Shown: in pieces, positions 1-5,123 of the stretch | How the letters are laid out: every line of letters begins with the position of its first letter | Numbering within the stretch: the first letter of the stretch is position 1 | Origin: Flavobacteriales bacterium | GTDB taxonomy: Bacteria > Bacteroidota > Bacteroidia > Flavobacteriales_F > PHOS-HE28 | Direction: 5' to 3' | Length of the DNA: 5,721 bases | NCBI GenBank assembly: GCA_020437875.1 | Contig: JAGQVR010000103.1 | Coordinates: 1 to 5,721, forward strand | Program-made: the position numbers and the translations under genes | Notes under the pieces: model-generated | Database searches by the model: none | Seen by the model: only the letters and a program-made list of their open reading frames with translations | What the model was told of the DNA's origin: nothing

Positions 1-225
1 CACCTTCAGCTCGCGGCACACCTCCACCACCTTGTCGATGCGCAGGTAGCTCTCCCTGCTCGGGGGTGGCCCGATGCACACGGCCTCGTCGGCGAAGCGC
101 ACGAAGGGCGCACCGGCATCGGCCTCGGAATACACCGCCACCGTGGCGATGCCCATCTCACGGGCACTGCGCATCACACGCAGGGCGATCTCGCCGCGGT
201 TGGCGACGAGGAGCTTCTTGAACAT
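1..225 (-). CDS. accC: AccC, biotin carboxylase subunit of acetyl-CoA carboxylase (N-terminal 75 residues, cut by window edge)
   Basis: In the cytoplasm this subunit carboxylates the biotin carried by AccB, using ATP and bicarbonate. This is the first half-reaction of acetyl-CoA carboxylase, which makes malonyl-CoA for fatty-acid synthesis. Only the first 75 codons are visible; the gene continues past position 1. It opens with MFKKLLVANRGEIALRV, the hallmark start of the biotin carboxylase N-terminal (pre-ATP-grasp) domain. VYSEAD (residues 31-36), RFADEAVCIGP (43-53) and SYL (59-61) follow, all conserved in AccC. The ATG at 225-223 matches the usual family start exactly. It lies 150 bp downstream of accB, and this pairing argues for AccC rather than the alpha subunit of a propionyl- or pyruvate-type carboxylase, whose N-termini are similar. 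The gap upstream is filled by a structured repeat, so co-transcription with accB would require reading through it. Confidence 0.93.
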   Translation of the reverse strand, partial: MFKKLLVANRGEIALRVMRSAREMGIATVAVYSEADAGAPFVRFADEAVCIGPPPSRESYLRIDKVVEVCRELKV

Positions 226-235
226 GCTGCCTGAG

Positions 236-369
236 TTAACCGCAGAGGGTGCAGAGGACGCTGGGTGGACCCTGGAAGCCGTTCCTGGTCATCATCGAAC
301 AGGAGCTGCTTCCCGTTACCGCCGGAACACGCACGCATCCTCCGCGTTCTCTGCGTGCTCCGCGGTTCA
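236..369. repeat. Structured intergenic repeat with inverted arms made of a 9-nt periodic unit
   Basis: The accB-accC gap is almost entirely one element. Its left arm (236-262) and the reverse complement of its right arm (343-369) align over about 27 positions with roughly seven mismatches, sharing AACCGC at the tip, then GCAGAG and ACGC. Within each arm a unit resembling ACGCRGAGR recurs every 9 nt: two to three copies on the left, and three or more on the right, which continues to about 331. A nested hairpin (274-313) sits in the middle. This combination of terminal inverted arms, short-period units and location between genes looks like a non-coding dispersed repeat. From memory, similar AACCGCAGAG-type sequences occur between genes in several environmental bacterial lineages, but copy number here cannot be tested. 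It carries no convincing gene. Confidence 0.65.
274..313. repeat. Inner hairpin of the intergenic repeat
   Basis: GGAAGC (274-279) pairs with GCTTCC (308-313). Then, after one mismatch, GTTCCTG (281-287) pairs with CAGGAGC (300-306), including one T-G wobble, around a 12-nt loop (288-299). It is centred close to the middle of the surrounding inverted repeat, so the whole 134-bp element could extrude or fold as one long stem. There is no U-run after it on either strand, so it is not a standard intrinsic terminator. On the accB-accC (minus) transcript the wobble becomes an A-C mismatch, which makes the stem slightly weaker in that direction. Confidence 0.5.
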
Positions 370-375
370 TTGCGT

Positions 376-885
376 TCAGGAAGGATCGACCAGGAACAAG
401 GGCTGATCGTACTCCACGGGCTTGGCGTCGTCTACCAGCACCTTCACGATCTTGCCCGCCACGTCGCTCTCGATCTCGTTGAAGAGCTTCATGGCCTCGA
501 TGATGCAGATCGGTTTGCCCGGCTTCACCTCGTCGCCCACGTTCACGAACACCGGCTTGCCCGGTCCGGCAGCGCGGTAGAAGGTGCCGATCATCGGCGC
601 CTTGATGGTGACGTACTTGGAGTCCGCTGCGGGTGCCGCGGCAGCGGCTGGAGCTGCTGCAGGCCCTGGCGCCGGAGCGGCCACGGGTGCTGGAAGTGGT
701 GCGGCATAGGCCGGGGCCGGTGCGGCGATCACCTGTACTTCCTTCTTCCCCGCCGGGGTCTTGATGGTGATCTTGAAGTCCTTCTGCTCGATCTCGACTT
801 CGCTCACGCCGCTCTTGGCGACGAATTTGATCAGGTCCTGGATCTGGGAAAGGTTCATTGGGGCTTGCTCTTGTTTGGCCGACAT
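376..885 (-). CDS. accB: AccB, biotin carboxyl carrier protein of acetyl-CoA carboxylase
   Basis: This protein carries the covalently bound biotin that shuttles CO2 from AccC to the carboxyltransferase during malonyl-CoA synthesis. The N-terminal helix region (MNLSQIQDLIKFVAKSGVS) matches the BCCP N-terminal domain. An Ala/Pro-rich flexible linker follows (about residues 54-87), then the biotinyl domain (90-169). The domain contains APMIGTFY (96-103) and the biotin-attachment motif IEAMKL; the acceptor is Lys133, codon 489-487. Numbering is from the ATG at 885, giving 169 residues. The ATG at 858 gives 160 residues and begins exactly at the conserved MNLSQIQ, so it is an equally good or better start by family alignment; neither has a clear ribosome-binding site. 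A TTG at 915 is in frame but unlikely. The gene sits between fabH and accC, with a candidate promoter at 934-927. Confidence 0.95.
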   Translation of the reverse strand: MSAKQEQAPMNLSQIQDLIKFVAKSGVSEVEIEQKDFKITIKTPAGKKEVQVIAAPAPAYAAPLPAPVAAPAPGPAAAPAAAAAPAADSKYVTIKAPMIGTFYRAAGPGKPVFVNVGDEVKPGKPICIIEAMKLFNEIESDVAGKIVKVLVDDAKPVEYDQPLFLVDPS

Positions 886-926
886 GAATCGTCTTTCGTG
901 GCGGCTAACGCACAACGGAAGAGAGG

Positions 927-934
927 CGAAGGTA
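927..934 (-). promoter_or_regulatory. Candidate Bacteroidota-type -7 box upstream of accB
   Basis: On the minus strand the sequence reads TACCTTCG, a one-base variant of the TAnnTTTG -7 element used by the Bacteroidota primary sigma factor. It lies 41 nt upstream of the ATG at 885, which would leave a leader of about 35 nt. No clear TTG -33 element is found 19-21 nt further upstream. This would give accB-accC their own start in addition to read-through from fabH. Confidence 0.4.
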
Positions 935-980
935 GCAGAGTGGAGGAAGTTGGGATGATCGTGAGCTAAACGGCTGAAGA

Positions 981-1973
981 TCAGCTGTTATAGGCCCACT
1001 TGAGCCAGATCGCACCCCAGGTGAAGCCACCGCCGAACGCACTGAGGATGATGTTGTCGCCCTTCTTCAGACGGCTTTCCCATTCCCACAGGCACAAGGG
1101 CAGTGTTCCGCTGGTGGTGTTGCCATACTTCTCGATGTTCACCATCACCTTGCTGTCATCGAGCCCCATGCGGTGCGCGGTGGCGTCGATGATACGCTTG
1201 TTGGCCTGGTGTGGTACCAGCCAGGCCACGTCATCGGCGGTGAGGCCGTTGCGCTCCATGATCTCGGCGCTCACGTCGGCCATGTTGGTCACAGCGAACT
1301 TGAACACGGCCTTGCCCTCCTGGTACACATAGTGCTCCTTGCGCTCCACGGTGCGTTCGGTGCTCGGGCGCCAGCTCCCACCGGCCTTCTGGTGCAGGTA
1401 CTGGCAGCCGCTGCCATCGCTGCGCAGGATGCTGTCCATCACCCCGAAGCCTTCTTCGTTCGGCTCCAGGAGCACGGCTCCACAGCCATCACCGAAGATG
1501 ATGCAGGTGGCGCGGTCCTCGTAGTCGATGATGGAGCTCATCTTGTCGCCACCCACCACCACGACCTTCTTGTGCTTGCCGCTCTCGATGAACTGGCTGC
1601 CCGTGCTAAGTGCGTAGAGGAAGCCGCTGCAGGCGGCCATCAGGTCGAAGCCCCAGGCGTTCTTCGCGCCGATCGCATCGCACACGATGTTCGCCGTGGC
1701 TGGGAACACGCGGTCCGGCGTCACACTGGCCACGATCATCAGGTCGATCTCCTCGGCGCTGATGCCCCGCTTCTTCAGCAATCCGTTCACCGCTTCGATG
1801 GCCATCACGCTCAGGCCCTGGTCCTTGCCGGTGAGGATGCGGCGCTCCTTGATCCCGGTGCGTTCGGTGATCCAGGCGTCGCTGGTCTCCACCATGGTCT
1901 CCAACACCTGGTTGGTCAGTTTGAACTCGGGCAGGTATCCGTTCACAGCGGTGATGGCGGCACGGGTCTTCAT
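981..1973 (-). CDS. fabH: FabH, 3-oxoacyl-[acyl-carrier-protein] synthase III
   Basis: FabH condenses an acyl-CoA primer with malonyl-ACP to start type II fatty-acid synthesis in the cytoplasm; its primer choice sets straight- versus branched-chain products. The 330-residue protein has the complete catalytic triad: Cys115 in AACSGFLYAL, His255 in VPHQANKRI and Asn285 in KYGNTTSGT. It also has the ITERTGIKERR segment (35-45) and the C-terminal glycine-rich SAFGGGFTWGA (311-321). The motif spacing matches E. coli Cys112/His244/Asn274, allowing for small insertions. I chose the ATG at 1973-1971 because MKTRAAITAVNGYLP is where the family begins. The frame stays open for 45 codons upstream, but that stretch has no homologous character. 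Bacteroidota-like features include the GGSWRPSTERTVERKEH region and the LKWAY end. It is 191 bp downstream of plsX and 95 bp upstream of the accB ATG at 885. Confidence 0.97.
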   Translation of the reverse strand: MKTRAAITAVNGYLPEFKLTNQVLETMVETSDAWITERTGIKERRILTGKDQGLSVMAIEAVNGLLKKRGISAEEIDLMIVASVTPDRVFPATANIVCDAIGAKNAWGFDLMAACSGFLYALSTGSQFIESGKHKKVVVVGGDKMSSIIDYEDRATCIIFGDGCGAVLLEPNEEGFGVMDSILRSDGSGCQYLHQKAGGSWRPSTERTVERKEHYVYQEGKAVFKFAVTNMADVSAEIMERNGLTADDVAWLVPHQANKRIIDATAHRMGLDDSKVMVNIEKYGNTTSGTLPLCLWEWESRLKKGDNIILSAFGGGFTWGAIWLKWAYNS

Positions 1974-1993
1974 CAACTGGGGATTAGGCGGAG

Positions 1994-2001
1994 CCAAGGT
2001 A
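1994..2001 (-). promoter_or_regulatory. Weak candidate -7 box upstream of fabH
   Basis: The minus strand reads TACCTTGG, a seven-of-eight match to TAnnTTTG, 20 nt upstream of the fabH ATG. Initiation here would leave a leader of only about 14 nt. No TTG -33 element is visible at the expected distance. It is listed because the 191-bp plsX-fabH gap is the longest in this gene run and would be a natural place for an internal promoter. Confidence 0.22.
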
Positions 2002-2071
2002 TTGATGGGAGCGGTACGAGGTTCGTTCTCTACGAGGGTGCAGGAGGGGTAGAGACCTGGTCGTAGGTGGT

Positions 2072-2091
2072 CCGTGGGTCCACTACCACGG
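2072..2091. other. Small inverted repeat in the plsX-fabH gap
   Basis: CCGTGG (2072-2077) and CCACGG (2086-2091) form a 6-bp inverted repeat around an 8-nt spacer. The neighbouring 2068-2120 stretch also contains three ACGGTG copies and overlapping GTGG/CCAC complements, so several alternative short stems are possible. Nothing after it resembles a U-tract. It may be a weak structural element of a fabH leader or a chance product of GC-rich sequence. Otherwise the gap 1974-2164 shows no gene. Confidence 0.25.
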
Positions 2092-2164
2092 TGGCCTGTG
2101 TATTGCACGGTGCGACGGTGGTCTCACCATCAACCGACAACAGAACCATCGAGCGCGCTGCGGT

Positions 2165-3103
2165 TCACACCAGCGCCTCCCGGATCCGATCGTTCAATTT
2201 GCTCAGGACCACCTCGCGGGTGGCCAGCACCATGCTCTTGATGGCGATATCGTTGCTGATGCCGTGGCCGATGATCACATTGCCGTTCACCCCGAGCACG
2301 GGCAGACCGCCGTAGTTCTCGTAGTTGAAGCGGTGCAGGAAGGGGTCGTCCACGCCGTGCGCTTCAAGCAGGTCATGGAAGCCTTCGATCACTTTCAGCA
2401 CCACGTTGCCGGTGAAGCCATCACAGACCATCACATCGGCCTTCGGCGTGAAGACGTCGCGGCCCTCCACGTTACCTGCGAAGACATATTGCGATTGCTC
2501 CTTCATCAGTTCGAAGGTGGCCTGGCGCAAAATGTCGCCCTTCTTCTCCTCCTCGCCGATGTTCAGGAGCGCCACTTTCGGGGTGGGCACATGGTACACA
2601 TGCTCGGCCAGCAGGGAACCCAGCAATCCGAATTGCGCCAGTACGTCAGGCTTGCAATCCGCGTTGGCCCCCACATCGAGCAAGACGCCGATACCACCGC
2701 CCTCCTTCGGTACGAGGGTGGGGATGCAGGGTCGAAGCACGCCGGTGATCGGCTTCAGGATGAAGATGCTGCCCACGAGCATGGCACCCGTGTTGCCCGT
2801 GCTGGCGAAGGCGTCGATCTTCCCGGCCTTGGTCTGTTGGAAACCGAGGCTGATGCTGCTGTTCGGTTTCGCTTGGAAGGCCTTGGTGGGGTTGTCATTC
2901 ATGGTGATATCGTCCTGGCTGGGGACGATATCGAAAGCGGCCGGGTCCGCACCCTCAGCGGCCAGCAGCTCCAAGATGCGCGCCTCATCGCCGATGAGCA
3001 CGACGCGCACGTCAGCGGGCAGCTCGCGTTGGGCCATGACGGCGCCACGCACGGGCACGGCGGGGCCGTGATCGCTGCCCATGATGTCCAGTCCGATCCT
3101 CAT
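2165..3103 (-). CDS. plsX: PlsX, phosphate acyltransferase (acyl-ACP:phosphate)
   Basis: PlsX converts acyl-ACP and phosphate to acyl-phosphate, the donor used by PlsY to acylate glycerol-3-phosphate. It therefore links fatty-acid synthesis to phospholipid assembly and acts as a peripheral enzyme on the inner face of the membrane. The 312-residue length is normal. Recognisable family blocks are MRIGLDIMGSDHGP (1-14), the MNDNPTKAF region (68-76), FASTGNTGAM (99-108), LLDVGANADC (141-150), LNIGEEEKKGD (180-190) and VCDGFTGNVVLK (226-237). The C-terminal part reads YGGLPVLGVNGNVIIGHG (264-281). The first block usually reads MGGD; here the second glycine is serine. The ATG at 3103 matches the family start; no Shine-Dalgarno is visible. 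It begins 38 bp after the rpmF stop and very likely shares its transcript, the classic yceD-rpmF-plsX-fabH order. Confidence 0.96.
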   Translation of the reverse strand: MRIGLDIMGSDHGPAVPVRGAVMAQRELPADVRVVLIGDEARILELLAAEGADPAAFDIVPSQDDITMNDNPTKAFQAKPNSSISLGFQQTKAGKIDAFASTGNTGAMLVGSIFILKPITGVLRPCIPTLVPKEGGGIGVLLDVGANADCKPDVLAQFGLLGSLLAEHVYHVPTPKVALLNIGEEEKKGDILRQATFELMKEQSQYVFAGNVEGRDVFTPKADVMVCDGFTGNVVLKVIEGFHDLLEAHGVDDPFLHRFNYENYGGLPVLGVNGNVIIGHGISNDIAIKSMVLATREVVLSKLNDRIREALV

Positions 3104-3141
3104 GGTGCGAGGGCTGGAAGGGAGAGGTTCAGCACGATGGC

Positions 3142-3336
3142 TTACTCGGCCGCTTCGCTACCGGACACCACCAACTTGCCGTTGTAGTAGAGGTCTTCCC
3201 CCACTTTGTAGGCGCGGTGGCGCAGGTGCGTCTCACCCGTGTTCGGGTCCTTGGTCACCGTGGGGGCCGTGGCCTTGTAGGTGCTGCGGCGGGTGGCCGT
3301 ACGGGTCTTCGAGAAACGTCGCTTCGGGTTTGGCAT
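3142..3336 (-). CDS. rpmF: Large ribosomal subunit protein bL32 (zinc-free type)
   Basis: bL32 is a small basic protein of the 50S subunit. The 64-residue sequence begins MPNPKRRFSKTRTATRRS, the typical bL32 N-terminus, followed by TAPTVTKDPNTGETHLRHRAY, in which TAP and NTGE..L.HR are family landmarks. The four zinc-binding cysteines of C-plus bL32 proteins are absent; there is no cysteine at all. The C-terminal YYNGKLVV stretch resembles flavobacterial cysteine-less versions, so this looks like a normal lineage variant rather than damage. The gene lies 12 bp after yceD and 38 bp before plsX, with no strong ribosome-binding site, so translational coupling to yceD is plausible. The ATG at 3336 is the only sensible start. 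Confidence 0.95.
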   Translation of the reverse strand: MPNPKRRFSKTRTATRRSTYKATAPTVTKDPNTGETHLRHRAYKVGEDLYYNGKLVVSGSEAAE

Positions 3337-3348
3337 GGCTCTGCGTGC

Positions 3349-3870
3349 TTAGGAGCTGCGCTCCTTGTTCTGTAGGTCTTTCAGCACCTCCCATCGCGGG
3401 TCGGGGCCGGGTTCTTGGTCCACGACCAGCTTGCTCAGCACCTTCTCCACCTCGGGGTCGCACTGCCCGGGGGCGTGGACGTGGCGGATGGGCAGGGCCA
3501 ATCGCAGGCACTCGTAGAAGTAATGGGTCAGGTTGATGTTGTGGGCCTTGTCGTCCAGGCTCACGAGTTCGTCATCGTCGGTGGGGTCGCCCCCGGTAAG
3601 GCTGAAGATCTGGCGCTGGTCACCCTCAACAGGTTGATCCAGAGGCGCATCGCAGCGGTCGCAGTGCACCTTCACCGTGCCTTTGGCGCTCATGTCCACC
3701 ACCAACAGGGAAGTGCTCTTCTCCAGCTTCACGTCCATGGTCACCTGGCCGCCCTGCCACTCCTCCTCGGCAGAAGCGTCGAAGAAGGGCTGCTCCAGCA
3801 CGAATCGGAACTCGTGGAGCCCGTCCTTCAGGCCGGTGAACTCGATGGTATGGTCCTTCAGTGGTTCCAT
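3349..3870 (-). CDS. yceD: YceD/DUF177 family protein (23S rRNA accumulation / ribosome-linked)
   Basis: This is a 173-residue member of the DUF177 (YceD) family. E. coli YceD is required for normal 23S rRNA accumulation, and the family is almost always encoded directly before rpmF, as here (12-bp gap). A CxxC pair at Cys70 and Cys73 (VHCDRCDAPL) and a further cysteine at 137 (APGQCDPEV) follow the family's cysteine pattern. The C-terminal DPRWEVLKDL (157-166) is the typical closing motif. The middle is acidic (about 94-108), as is common in the family. No signal peptide or membrane segment is seen, so it should be cytoplasmic. The ATG at 3870 is supported by a GGAGG site 9 nt upstream and by a TAnnTTTG box further up, making this the probable first gene of the yceD-rpmF-plsX-fabH transcript. 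The exact molecular role is not settled by the sequence. Confidence 0.92.
   Translation of the reverse strand: MEPLKDHTIEFTGLKDGLHEFRFVLEQPFFDASAEEEWQGGQVTMDVKLEKSTSLLVVDMSAKGTVKVHCDRCDAPLDQPVEGDQRQIFSLTGGDPTDDDELVSLDDKAHNINLTHYFYECLRLALPIRHVHAPGQCDPEVEKVLSKLVVDQEPGPDPRWEVLKDLQNKERSS
3351..3365. other. Short perfect hairpin across the yceD stop codon
   Basis: AGGAGC (3351-3356), a 3-nt loop and GCTCCT (3360-3365) form a perfect 6-bp stem covering the last codons and stop of yceD, 15 nt before the rpmF ATG. A structure here could influence how ribosomes finishing yceD re-initiate on rpmF. No U-tract follows, so it is not a terminator. It may also be chance. Confidence 0.35.
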
Positions 3871-3877
3871 AGGGATA

Positions 3878-3885
3878 CCCCTCCC
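3878..3885 (-). promoter_or_regulatory. Strong Shine-Dalgarno site for yceD
   Basis: The minus strand reads GGGAGGGG, with GGAGG at 3884-3880, 9 nt before the ATG at 3870. The other starts in this window (pdxA, rpmF, plsX, fabH, accB, accC) have no comparable site, as is usual in Bacteroidota, so this one stands out and fixes the yceD start. It is bracketed by two mini-hairpins: CCGC-TTC-GCGG (3894-3884) and AGGG-GTAT-CCCT (3882-3871). Both could partly mask it. Confidence 0.6.
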
Positions 3886-3898
3886 GCGAAGCGGACCG

Positions 3899-3906
3899 CA
3901 AATGTA
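3899..3906 (-). promoter_or_regulatory. Bacteroidota-type -7 promoter box for the yceD-rpmF-plsX-fabH unit
   Basis: The minus strand reads TACATTTG, a perfect match to the TAnnTTTG consensus of Bacteroidota primary-sigma promoters, 28 nt upstream of the yceD ATG. Initiation a few bases downstream would give a leader of about 20-25 nt. A TTG -33 element is not found at the canonical 19-21 nt spacing; the nearest TTG is about 31 nt upstream of the box. The position, in the only sizeable gap between pdxA and the ribosome/lipid genes, supports it. Confidence 0.55.
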
Positions 3907-3910
3907 GCTG

Positions 3911-3927
3911 TTCCGGGCGATCCGGAA
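3911..3927. promoter_or_regulatory. 17-bp inverted repeat just upstream of the yceD -7 box (possible operator)
   Basis: TTCCGG (3911-3916) and CCGGAA (3922-3927) are perfect inverted halves separated by GCGAT. The repeat lies between the -7 box and where the -33 element would be, which is where a dimeric repressor would block polymerase. As RNA it could alternatively form a 6-bp stem at the end of the pdxA transcript, but no U-run follows. No regulator is encoded in the window, so assignment as an operator is inference. Confidence 0.35.
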
Positions 3928-3984
3928 GGCGGTGGATCAACGGATCGTTGGGGGTGAAGAAGACGCTCCCTGGGACCAAGGCAC

Positions 3985-5064
3985 CTACCCCTCCTTTCTT
4001 TCCTTCTCCCGCTTCTGAGGCTGCAAGGGGTTGACCCCGATGGTCTTGTACACCTCCCGGTTGCGGTGGATGTCCCCAGCCATCCATACAGCGGCGCGGA
4101 AACTGCCTTCGCTGGCCACCCCCTGCCCGGCGATATCGAGGCCGGTGCCGTGGTCCGGGCTGGTGCGCACGATGGGCAGGCCGGCCGTGAAGTTGACCCC
4201 GTGGCCAAAGCTCAAGGCCTTGAAGGGGGCCAAGCCCTGGTCGTGGTACATGGCCAGCACACCGTCGAAGTGCTTGTAACTGCCGTTGCCGAAGAAGCCA
4301 TCAGCGGCGTAAGGGCCCATGGCGGTGATGCCTTCATCGTTCAGGCGGCGCACGGCCGGGGCGATGCGTTCCTTGTCCTCGCTGCCGAGGGCACCTCCAT
4401 CGCCCGCGTGCGGGTTAAGGCCGAGGAGGGCGATGCGCGGTGATACGATGCCGAAGTCGCGCAGCAGGCTCTGATGGAGCAGCCGTGCCTTCGCGATGAT
4501 CCTGTCCGTGGTGATCGCGTTCGCCACGTCCTTGATCGGGATGTGGCCCGTGACCGTGCCCACGCGCAAGCCATCGCCCACGAGCAGCATCAGCACTTCC
4601 CCATCGCCGCCTGCCAGATGTTGCAGGTATTCGGTGTGGCCTGGATAGGCGAAACCGGCCTGTTGCATCGCGTGCTTGTCGATCGGCGCCGTCACCAGCA
4701 CATCGATCTTGGCGCTCGCGAGGTCCTGGGCGGCCGCCTCCAAGCTCTTGATCGCGTAGGTGGCGAGCTGGCCTGAGGGTTTCCCGAACTCGATGGCCAC
4801 GTCCTCCTCCCACACGTTCACCACGTTGAACTTGCGGGGCACGGCATCGCGCGCATCGTTCACCCGTTGGAATTGCACATCATCCAGCTTCAAGGCCTTC
4901 CGGTGATGGCTCACCGCGTGGGCATTGGCGTAAAGGACAGGTGTGATGTCCGTGTGCATGCGGCTGTCCTCGAAGCACTTCAACACCACTTCGATGCCGA
5001 TGCCGTTGAGGTCGCCGCAAGTGATGCCGACGCGGAGGGGTGGGGTTTCGTGGTGCTGGGTCAT
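3985..5064 (-). CDS. pdxA: PdxA, 4-hydroxythreonine-4-phosphate dehydrogenase
   Basis: PdxA oxidises 4-phosphohydroxy-L-threonine with NAD+; the unstable product decarboxylates and is joined to deoxyxylulose 5-phosphate by PdxJ to make pyridoxine phosphate (the DXP-dependent vitamin B6 route). The 359-residue protein has the three metal-binding histidines: His174 in VTGHIPIKD, His219 in LNPHAGDGG and His274 in MYHDQGLAPFK. Their spacings of 45 and 55 residues match E. coli His166/His211/His266. Other blocks are ITCGDLNGIG (14-23), TAPIDKHA (125-132), PGHTEYL (141-147) and VRTSPDHGTGLDIAG (299-313). The family's usual NPHAGE is NPHAGD here, a conservative change. The C-terminus ends in a charged Lys/Arg/Glu tail (from about 350). 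The ATG at 5064 starts 90 bp after the aminopeptidase stop. It lies 114 bp before yceD, so it may be transcribed separately or read through. Confidence 0.95.
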   Translation of the reverse strand: MTQHHETPPLRVGITCGDLNGIGIEVVLKCFEDSRMHTDITPVLYANAHAVSHHRKALKLDDVQFQRVNDARDAVPRKFNVVNVWEEDVAIEFGKPSGQLATYAIKSLEAAAQDLASAKIDVLVTAPIDKHAMQQAGFAYPGHTEYLQHLAGGDGEVLMLLVGDGLRVGTVTGHIPIKDVANAITTDRIIAKARLLHQSLLRDFGIVSPRIALLGLNPHAGDGGALGSEDKERIAPAVRRLNDEGITAMGPYAADGFFGNGSYKHFDGVLAMYHDQGLAPFKALSFGHGVNFTAGLPIVRTSPDHGTGLDIAGQGVASEGSFRAAVWMAGDIHRNREVYKTIGVNPLQPQKREKERKEG

Positions 5065-5071
5065 TGGTTGT

Positions 5072-5090
5072 GTCGATCCGAAGGGTCGAC
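5072..5090. other. Inverted repeat immediately upstream of the pdxA start
   Basis: GTCGA (5072-5076) and TCGAC (5086-5090) are inverted halves, with further partial pairing inside around a 3-nt loop. The repeat ends 7 nt before the pdxA ATG, where a ribosome would dock. On the minus-strand RNA the inner stem has one mismatch (5 bp, mismatch, 2 bp). It could modulate pdxA translation, but the evidence is only the symmetry. Confidence 0.3.
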
Positions 5091-5102
5091 GGAACAGGTT
5101 CG

Positions 5103-5114
5103 CTTCGATCGAAG
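5103..5114. other. Perfect 12-bp palindrome in the pdxA upstream region
   Basis: CTTCGATCGAAG is fully self-complementary and lies 38 nt upstream of the pdxA ATG. A perfect 12-bp palindrome here could be a binding site for a dimeric regulator of pdxA. It has no recognisable -7 or -33 partner, and its identity is unknown. Confidence 0.3.
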
Positions 5115-5123
5115 AACAATTTC

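Noticed and set aside
600..735. Apparent simple repeat of GC-rich, Ala/Pro-coding sequence
   Set aside because: This is the normal flexible Ala/Pro linker of a biotin carboxyl carrier protein, not an independent repeat element.
886..915. TTG start for AccB ten codons upstream of the ATG at 885
   Set aside because: It is a rare start codon with no ribosome-binding site, and two in-frame ATGs fit the BCCP N-terminus better.
265..969. Plus-strand open frame of 234 codons across the repeat and opposite accB
   Set aside because: It begins inside the intergenic repeat and then runs antisense to AccB. The repeat-derived peptide and the biased composition do not support a protein.
1173..2066. Long plus-strand open frame of 297 codons opposite fabH
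   Set aside because: It is antisense to a clearly conserved FabH with all catalytic residues. Its translation is rich in His, Gly, Ala and Val with no recognisable domain, as expected from the third-position bias of a GC-rich gene read backwards.
1974..2108. 45-residue N-terminal extension of FabH
   Set aside because: The frame is open, but the family start is at MKTRAAITAVNGYLP. The extension is Pro/Thr-rich with no homologous character and no signal peptide.
2264..3187. Long plus-strand open frame of 307 codons opposite plsX and the end of rpmF
   Set aside because: It covers two well-supported genes in antisense and has no family resemblance; it is a by-product of GC-rich codon use.
3858..4208. 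Minus-strand open frames overlapping the pdxA-yceD gap (3626-4087 and 3858-4208)
   Set aside because: Both lie largely in the wrong frame of pdxA or yceD and have Arg/Pro/Gly-rich, low-complexity translations with no domain.
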